Origin: Paenibacillus sp. FSL W8-0426
GTDB taxonomy: Bacteria; Bacillota; Bacilli; Paenibacillales; Paenibacillaceae
Assembly: GCF_037969725.1 (NCBI RefSeq)
Contig: NZ_CP150203.1
Coordinates: forward strand, 3,116,001 to 3,180,000
DNA: 64,000 bases
Reading direction: 5' to 3'
In this document: in pieces, positions 58,866 to 64,000 of the stretch
How the letters are laid out: each line of letters starts with the position of its first letter
Position numbering within the stretch: the stretch's first letter is position 1
Notes under the pieces: generated by a model
Told to the model about the DNA's origin: nothing
Seen by the model: only the letters and a program-made list of their open reading frames with translations
Database searches by the model: none
Program-made: the position numbers and the translations under genes

Positions 58866-61154
58866 ATTAGAAATTCCAGCGTGTTTCGGAAGTTTTTAAT
58901 TTCCTACGTGATCATTTTGGTGATTCCCAGCATCGGCGGATATATGTCCTATTTGACCTCCATATCCGTTACCCGGTCGATCTCCATCGAAAACGGGGTT
59001 ACCCAACTCCAGAAGGGCCAAGACATTTTGGAGCGCCGCATGGCTGAGGTGGAGGCGTTCACCAGACAGCTTGCGGTCAATCGGGAATTGAACGTGCTCA
59101 TGAACGAACGGGACAACGAAACCAATGTGTACGGCATTTGGAGAACGATGGAGAACGTGCTTTCGTTTGGCCGCAGCAACGATTTTTTGCAAAATTATTA
59201 TATTTACCTCGCGAACTACAATCTGATTCTGACGCCGGGTTCGTCATACAGGCCGAATCATTATTATGCCGATTTCCATTATAACGACCTGTCATTGGAG
59301 GAATGGACAAAGGACATATTGGATACCCACCACCGCAGCGAAATCAAGCCGCTCAGCCCGTTTATGACGAGAGGCCAGCAAACGTCGGTCATCACGTACA
59401 TGCAGTCGTTGCCGTTGGACAGCTTTAACGATTCATCGCCGGCGGTCGCCGTCGTTTTGATTGACGAAAAGCTGATTACGGGCCTGCTGTCCGGCATGAC
59501 GGAGCGGTACGGCGGTTGGGTTCGGATCAGCGATTCGCAGGGAAAAACCATTGCGTTAAAGGGAAGCGAAGAAGCGGAGATGGCCAACATGTCCCTTGAT
59601 CCGAAGTTCGACCCGAGCAAGGCCAGCCAGTTTTATGGGGACGATCTGGTCATTACCACGCAATCCAAAACCAACGGGTGGGTGTACCAAGCGGGAATCC
59701 CGCGCGACCTGCTGCTCGAGAATGCCAACAAAATCAAGAAAACGAGCATGCTCATCACCGGCGGCACGCTGCTTATCGGACTTGTGGTGGGGTTAGTGCT
59801 GGCTTACCGCCACAGCGTACCCATCAACCGGCTGCTGAGCGTCATGAAAGAACAATTCGGGAAGGATGAGCGCTCGTCCAGAAACGAGTTCGACTTTCTG
59901 AGCGGGAATATCGCCGACATGATTACGAAAAACAAGCAGCTCGAATCCGAGCTGAACCGCCAGCTTCCGCTGGTGAGGGATGCATTCCTGAAAAGGATGT
60001 TCTCCGGCGAATTCAAATCCAGGGAGGAGATTCACTCCGCTTCGGAGCAAGCGGGAGTTCGTTTGCGGCAAAGTACGGGGTATGCAGGCATCGTCCAGAT
60101 TAAAGGCTATGGCAGCATGGACAATGTCGAGATCCTGAATGAGCTGAACGCATCCCGTCTGCTGCTGAAACAGGCGATGGCGGATCTTGGCACCGATGCC
60201 TTGATGACGGATTGGGATTCGGACAAAGTCGCCATCCTGTTTTTCTCTGCCGAGGAGGATGAAGAATCAGATCGTGCCGTGAACGAGATCACGCATACGA
60301 TGGAGAATCTGGCGGAATACCTCTTTAATGAATATCGAATAACCATCCAGTCGGGCTTTGGTCAGCTTTTTGCCTCCTTGACCGAAGTGAGCCTTTCCTT
60401 CGAACAAGCCCATCAAGCGCTGGAATATGCCATCCACACGAATCGAAAGGGCATGGTTTGGAACAACGAAGCCCATATCGAACATACGACCTATTATTAT
60501 CCGTTGGATTCCGAGCAGCGCCTGATCACGACGATTCGGGCCGGAGAGCTGGAAGCAGCCGAGCGGATCGTTGAGGGCATCATCGCGCAAAACATGCAGC
60601 AGCGGGAGCTGTCCATCGAAATGAAGCATCAGCTGATCGGTGAGATGAAGGGAACATTCATCAAACTGCTGGATCAGAAAGTATTCACCGAATACGACGC
60701 TGCCGAGGATATTAAACGGCTTGTTATCGATATCTCGCTTTCAGAGCCGCTGGAAAGCATCAAAACCACCTTGTTTGCAATCATGAAAGAGCTGTGCGGA
60801 TTCATTGCCAACAAAAAGAAAGACGTCCACGGCCAAATCGTCAAGCAAATCAAAGCATACACGGCCGAAATGTATTCGGATACCGAACTTACACTGTACA
60901 GAGTTGCCGAACATGTCGAACGTCCGGAGAAGTATATTTCGCAATTGTTCAAGGAATATACAGGCATCAATTTCTCCGATTATTTGATCAAGGTCCGCAT
61001 GGATCAAGCGATGGTTCTGTTAAATGAGAGCAAATACACGGTGGACGAAATTGCGTCCAGAGTCGGATACAACAGCTCGCACTCCTTCAGGCGTGCCTTT
61101 AAAAGACTGAATGGCATATCTCCAAGCGTGTACAGACAATCGGGTGGCGGTTAA
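58866..61154 (+). CDS. Membrane-bound AraC-type regulator
   Basis: About 762 residues if initiated at ATT 58866, seven bases after AAGGGGAGGG. GTG 58818 lies ahead of the predicted transcript start and the next GTG, 58881, is too far from the ribosome site. TM1 is FLISYVIILVIPSIGGYMSY, an external Cache-like sensor follows (to about 285), TM2 is ITGGTLLIGLVVGLVLAY, then a large cytoplasmic region with a PucR/GGDEF-like middle, and a C-terminal AraC domain (ELTLYRVAEHVERPEKYISQ, YTVDEIASRVGYNSSHSFRR). Such one-component receptors sit beside Lpl/Ytc-type sugar importers and activate them. The importer follows directly. Confidence 0.88.
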   Translation: MRNSSVFRKFLISYVIILVIPSIGGYMSYLTSISVTRSISIENGVTQLQKGQDILERRMAEVEAFTRQLAVNRELNVLMNERDNETNVYGIWRTMENVLSFGRSNDFLQNYYIYLANYNLILTPGSSYRPNHYYADFHYNDLSLEEWTKDILDTHHRSEIKPLSPFMTRGQQTSVITYMQSLPLDSFNDSSPAVAVVLIDEKLITGLLSGMTERYGGWVRISDSQGKTIALKGSEEAEMANMSLDPKFDPSKASQFYGDDLVITTQSKTNGWVYQAGIPRDLLLENANKIKKTSMLITGGTLLIGLVVGLVLAYRHSVPINRLLSVMKEQFGKDERSSRNEFDFLSGNIADMITKNKQLESELNRQLPLVRDAFLKRMFSGEFKSREEIHSASEQAGVRLRQSTGYAGIVQIKGYGSMDNVEILNELNASRLLLKQAMADLGTDALMTDWDSDKVAILFFSAEEDEESDRAVNEITHTMENLAEYLFNEYRITIQSGFGQLFASLTEVSLSFEQAHQALEYAIHTNRKGMVWNNEAHIEHTTYYYPLDSEQRLITTIRAGELEAAERIVEGIIAQNMQQRELSIEMKHQLIGEMKGTFIKLLDQKVFTEYDAAEDIKRLVIDISLSEPLESIKTTLFAIMKELCGFIANKKKDVHGQIVKQIKAYTAEMYSDTELTLYRVAEHVERPEKYISQLFKEYTGINFSDYLIKVRMDQAMVLLNESKYTVDEIASRVGYNSSHSFRRAFKRLNGISPSVYRQSGGG

Positions 61155-61345
61155 ACGCTGCGGGTTCTTGAACCGGCTTTGGCATGTATGGGATAGAGCG
61201 GCCTTTTTAGGGGCAGATGTACCGGTGCAAACGGAAAAATGGCCGTTCTGGCGCTGTTTTGTGCCCTTGATCACAGGATAACTGTACGCCGAACGGCGCA
61301 ATTGTACCTGTTTATGGGATGGCCGTTTCCTCTATGATCAATTTG

Positions 61346-61360
61346 TGGAAAGCGCTATCA
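61346..61360 (+). promoter_or_regulatory. Catabolite response element (cre) at the importer promoter
   Basis: TGGAAAGCGCTATCA fits the Bacillus cre consensus TGWNAANCGNTNWCA at 14 of 15 positions. A TATGAT -10 at 61333-61338 puts the transcription start near 61345, so CcpA bound here would block it. Confidence 0.7.
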
Positions 61361-61398
61361 TTTTCCTGTTCCACAGACTGTCGTTAGGGGGGGTTGTT

Positions 61399-62364
61399 CT
61401 GAAGGAAGAAGTCACCGTAAATCGCAGGTCATTGCCGCAGAGAGCAGAAACGAGCTTTTGGATCGATGCCCGCAAAAAAATGAAGAAACACTGGCAATTG
61501 CATCTGCTGGTTATTCCGCCCTTGCTGTTTTTTCTCATATTCAAGTATTACCCGATGATCAATACGGTCCTTGCCTTCAAGGACTACAACGTCATCAAAG
61601 GAATATGGGGAAGTCCGTGGGTTGGATTCCAACATTTCCGACTCTTTTTCGAAAATCCGTTATTCTGGACACTGGTCAAGAACACGATCTTGCTCAGCGG
61701 GTATTTGCTGCTGGCCGGATTTCCGATCCCCATCCTATTGGCACTGATGATCAATGAAGTGAGGGGGACGAAGTTCAAAAAATTCGTGCAGCTCGTCTCG
61801 TTCGCTCCCTATTTCATTTCAACAGTGGTGATGGTTTCCATCATCATGCTGTTTCTGGCGCCACGGCTCGGATTTGCCAACATTGCCCTTCATTTCTTCG
61901 GGCTTGAATCGGTCAATTTCCTTGGCGAACCCGGCATGTTCCGTTCGATCTACGTGTGGTCCGACATTTGGCAGACTGCGGGTTATAGTGCCGTCATTTA
62001 TTTGGCTGCGCTCGCCGGCATCGATCCGACGCTCTACGAAGCGGCCAAAGTCGACGGTGCCTCGCGGTTTCAAAAAATCCGCCACGTCGACCTGCCGGGA
62101 ATTGTGCCGACCATCGTAATCATTCTGATCCTCAATGTAGGCAATGTCATGGCCATCGGCTTCGAGAAGGTGTACCTGCTGCAAAATCCGCTCAATCTTG
62201 CTAACTCGGAAATCATCGCAACTTATGTTTACCGGATCGGCCTGCTGAACGCCAACTATAGCTTTGCGACGGCAGTCGGCCTGTTCAACTCGCTGATCAA
62301 TCTCGTTTTGCTGCTGACCGTGAACGGTTTGGCCAAAAAAGCGACCAACCACAGCATCTGGTAG
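61399..62364 (+). CDS. Sugar ABC transporter permease, LplB/YtcP-partner type
   Basis: About 321 residues from CTG 61399, five bases after AGGGGGGG. GTG 61345 overlaps the cre site and predicted transcript start; ATG 61480 (MKKHWQLHLLVIPPLLFFLI) is the safe later alternative but lacks a ribosome site. Six membrane helices. The EAA loop is AAKVDGASRFQKIRHVDLPG. FKYYPMINTVLAFKDYNVIK and the C-terminal NGLAKKATNHSIW are typical of the LplB family that imports complex oligosaccharides. First gene of the importer operon. Confidence 0.88.
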   Translation: MKEEVTVNRRSLPQRAETSFWIDARKKMKKHWQLHLLVIPPLLFFLIFKYYPMINTVLAFKDYNVIKGIWGSPWVGFQHFRLFFENPLFWTLVKNTILLSGYLLLAGFPIPILLALMINEVRGTKFKKFVQLVSFAPYFISTVVMVSIIMLFLAPRLGFANIALHFFGLESVNFLGEPGMFRSIYVWSDIWQTAGYSAVIYLAALAGIDPTLYEAAKVDGASRFQKIRHVDLPGIVPTIVIILILNVGNVMAIGFEKVYLLQNPLNLANSEIIATYVYRIGLLNANYSFATAVGLFNSLINLVLLLTVNGLAKKATNHSIW

Positions 62365-62379
62365 GAAAGGAGGCTCCCC

Positions 62380-63279
62380 ATGGCAGTACCCGTGCAGAAA
62401 CGGATTCGAGAATCCGCCGCCGACAGGACATTCCTGATTGCGATTTACATCGTGCTCAGTCTTGTCGCGTTGGCCGTCATCTATCCGCTCATTTTCATTA
62501 TCAGCAGTTCGTTCAGCAGCCCGGCAGCCGTCACGTCCGGTCGTGTATGGTTATGGCCGGTCGACGTTTCGCTCAGTGGATATAAAGCCTTGCTCCACAC
62601 GCCCGAAATTTTGACGGGCTATGGGAATTCGATCTTTTATACCACAGCAGGAACCATCATCAGCGTGGTGCTGACCATCATGATCGCCTACCCGCTATCG
62701 CGGAGAAGCTTCTTTGGCCGAAATGCTTTGATGATGGTCATTACCTTTACGATGATCTTCAGCGGCGGTTTGATTCCGACGTACATGGTCGTCAAGCAGC
62801 TCCATCTGATCGATACCCGCTGGGCGCTTCTGATCCCGAATGCGATCTGGGTCTGGCAGGTCATCATCGCCCGTTCGTTCTTCAAATCCTCCATTCCCGA
62901 GGAGCTGCTGGAAGCGAGCGAAATGGACGGCTGCAGCGACATGCGCTTCATATGGAGCATCGTGCTTCCTTTATCCAAACCGATCATTGCGGTTCTGGTC
63001 CTCATGTATGCGGTAGGGCAGTGGAATGCGTATTTCGATGCTCTGATTTATCTGAAATCGGCGGATTTGTTCCCATTGCAGCTCATCCTGCGCAGCATCA
63101 TCATTCAGAACAACAGCGCAGGGGCGATGGATGCAGCGAAAATGGTGGAGCGGCAGCAGCTGGCCGAACTGCTGAAATATGCTTTGATCGTAGTTGCCAC
63201 GCTGCCCGTGCTGGTTATTTATCCGTTCGTGCAGCGCCATTTCGTACAGGGAATGCTGGTCGGTTCCGTTAAGGGATAA
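62380..63279 (+). CDS. Sugar ABC transporter permease, LplC/YtcP type
   Basis: 299 residues from ATG 62380 after AAAGGAGG. Six helices of the carbohydrate-uptake-1 family. LALVAVIYPLIFIISSSFSS at the start, MIFSGGLIPTYMVVKQLHLI, the EAA loop LLEASEMDGCSDMRFIWSIV and the YPFVQRHFVQGMLVGSVKG ending, which is conserved in LplC/YtcP proteins. It forms the channel with the preceding permease (15-base gap). The ATPase is presumably the shared MsmX-type protein encoded elsewhere. Confidence 0.92.
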   Translation: MAVPVQKRIRESAADRTFLIAIYIVLSLVALAVIYPLIFIISSSFSSPAAVTSGRVWLWPVDVSLSGYKALLHTPEILTGYGNSIFYTTAGTIISVVLTIMIAYPLSRRSFFGRNALMMVITFTMIFSGGLIPTYMVVKQLHLIDTRWALLIPNAIWVWQVIIARSFFKSSIPEELLEASEMDGCSDMRFIWSIVLPLSKPIIAVLVLMYAVGQWNAYFDALIYLKSADLFPLQLILRSIIIQNNSAGAMDAAKMVERQQLAELLKYALIVVATLPVLVIYPFVQRHFVQGMLVGSVKG

Positions 63280-63314
63280 TTCCGGCAGTCAAAAACTAAA
63301 GGGAGTGATCGGAT

Positions 63315-64000
63315 TTGAAAAAAGGCCTCATCATGATGCTTATGCTGTTGATGCTGTTCACGCTTGCGCTGAGTGGATGTTCAAGCGATAATGCTTCCGC
63401 ACCGGAGTCCGGGGGATCGTCAACGGGGAATGGTCCGGTGAATATTAGCGTATTTTCCGTGCAGGAATCCGGGATCGACATTCCGACCAACCAATTCACG
63501 AAATTCGTGGAAGACAAATTCAACATCAAATTCAACTGGCAGATCAATCCGTCTGACGGAGCCAAGGAAAAACGGCAAATCTCGCTGGCGAGCGGCGACT
63601 ACCCCGATGCTTATCTGCTGACGCATTACATCGACCAATTTTCACAAGCAGACCTTCTGAAATACGGCAAACAAGGGGTTTTGGTGCCTCTGAACGATCT
63701 GATCGACAAGTATGCACCCAATATCAAAGCCGCGATGGAAAGCAACGAGAACCTGAGAACGTTGAACACCGCGCCGGATGGCAATATTTATGGTCTGGTT
63801 GCCTATACCGAGTGTTTCCACTGCTCGTATTCAAGCAAGATGTGGATCAATACCGAGTGGTTGAAGAAGCTGAACCTGGAGATGCCCAAGACGACGGAAG
63901 AATTCAAAAACGTATTGAAAGCGTTCAAAACGCAGGACCCGAACGGCAACGGCAAAGCGGATGAAGTGCCGCTCAGCGGTTCGATCGAGGAATTCGGCGT
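63315..64000 (+). CDS. Extracellular sugar-binding lipoprotein, LplA/YtcQ type (3' end outside window)
   Basis: At least 228 codons from TTG 63315 (AAGGGAGTGATCGG upstream), continuing past the window. Signal peptide KKGLIMMLMLLMLFTLALSG with lipobox LSGC, then a Ser/Gly-rich linker. GPVNISVFSVQESGIDIPTN and KRQISLASGDYPDAYLL match the start of the SBP_bac_1 fold in LplA/YtcQ receptors, and TTEEFKNVLKAFKTQDPNGN, followed by GKADEVPLS, is the characteristic calcium-loop-like stretch of this group. It should deliver an oligosaccharide to the two permeases just upstream. Confidence 0.9.
   Translation, partial: MKKGLIMMLMLLMLFTLALSGCSSDNASAPESGGSSTGNGPVNISVFSVQESGIDIPTNQFTKFVEDKFNIKFNWQINPSDGAKEKRQISLASGDYPDAYLLTHYIDQFSQADLLKYGKQGVLVPLNDLIDKYAPNIKAAMESNENLRTLNTAPDGNIYGLVAYTECFHCSYSSKMWINTEWLKKLNLEMPKTTEEFKNVLKAFKTQDPNGNGKADEVPLSGSIEEFG

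Overview
The window looks like a chromosome segment of a Paenibacillus-type Gram-positive bacterium. This is inferred from strong AGGAGG ribosome sites with frequent TTG/GTG starts, lipobox lipoproteins, an S-layer (SLH) anchored glycosidase, Lpl/Ytc-type sugar permeases, a membrane-bound AraC regulator, and Fur, Zur and TreR operators of Bacillales type. Base composition is mixed, near 50% GC by eye, except for one clearly AT-rich block at about 3.5-7.7 kb. No rRNA, tRNA, CRISPR array or complete insertion sequence was seen.

Layout. 0-2.5 kb: small housekeeping genes (GNAT, DUF1801, VOC) and a GAF-GGDEF diguanylate cyclase. 2.8-11.5 kb: an accessory island. It begins where an EamA transporter gene has lost its 5' end, and it carries a NACHT-type NTPase with a C-terminal PD-(D/E)xK nuclease (now in two overlapping frames), an SF1 helicase with a C-terminal nuclease, and relics of an IS3-type and an IS1182-type transposase. 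This is the best candidate for a little-described (probably anti-phage) system. 11.5-18 kb: a Fur-controlled siderophore-binding lipoprotein and a GH27 alpha-galactosidase/AraC/MerR cluster. 18-32 kb: a metal block with znuCBA, a nosDLYF-TlpA copper-handling cluster without nosZ, a pectate lyase, and a five-gene Cnt/Nik-like metallophore or nickel transporter. znuCBA and the Cnt/Nik-like operon both have Zur-type palindromes, so they probably form one zinc regulon.

32-37 kb: a sensor kinase/response regulator pair followed by a fused ATPase-permease ABC protein, with repeated GTTTAC elements in front. 37-48 kb: AraC/MFS, a lipoprotein, a DUF2975-XRE pair, GNAT, a solitary flgB, GH42 beta-galactosidase, uppP, IclR, a glutamine amidotransferase and a NUDIX gene. 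48.7-53.3 kb: the trehalose operon treC-treP-treR with two TreR operators on its promoter. 53.5-64 kb: a sugar acetyltransferase, a 1316-residue S-layer-anchored GH27 alpha-galactosidase, a membrane AraC regulator and an Lpl-type ABC importer that runs off the window. This reads as an oligosaccharide capture and uptake locus with carbon-catabolite-type operators.

A family of short palindrome-ended repeats (18.0, 47.7 and 58.5 kb) is scattered between genes. Three genes have their best ribosome site placed in front of an ATT or CTG codon rather than a normal start.
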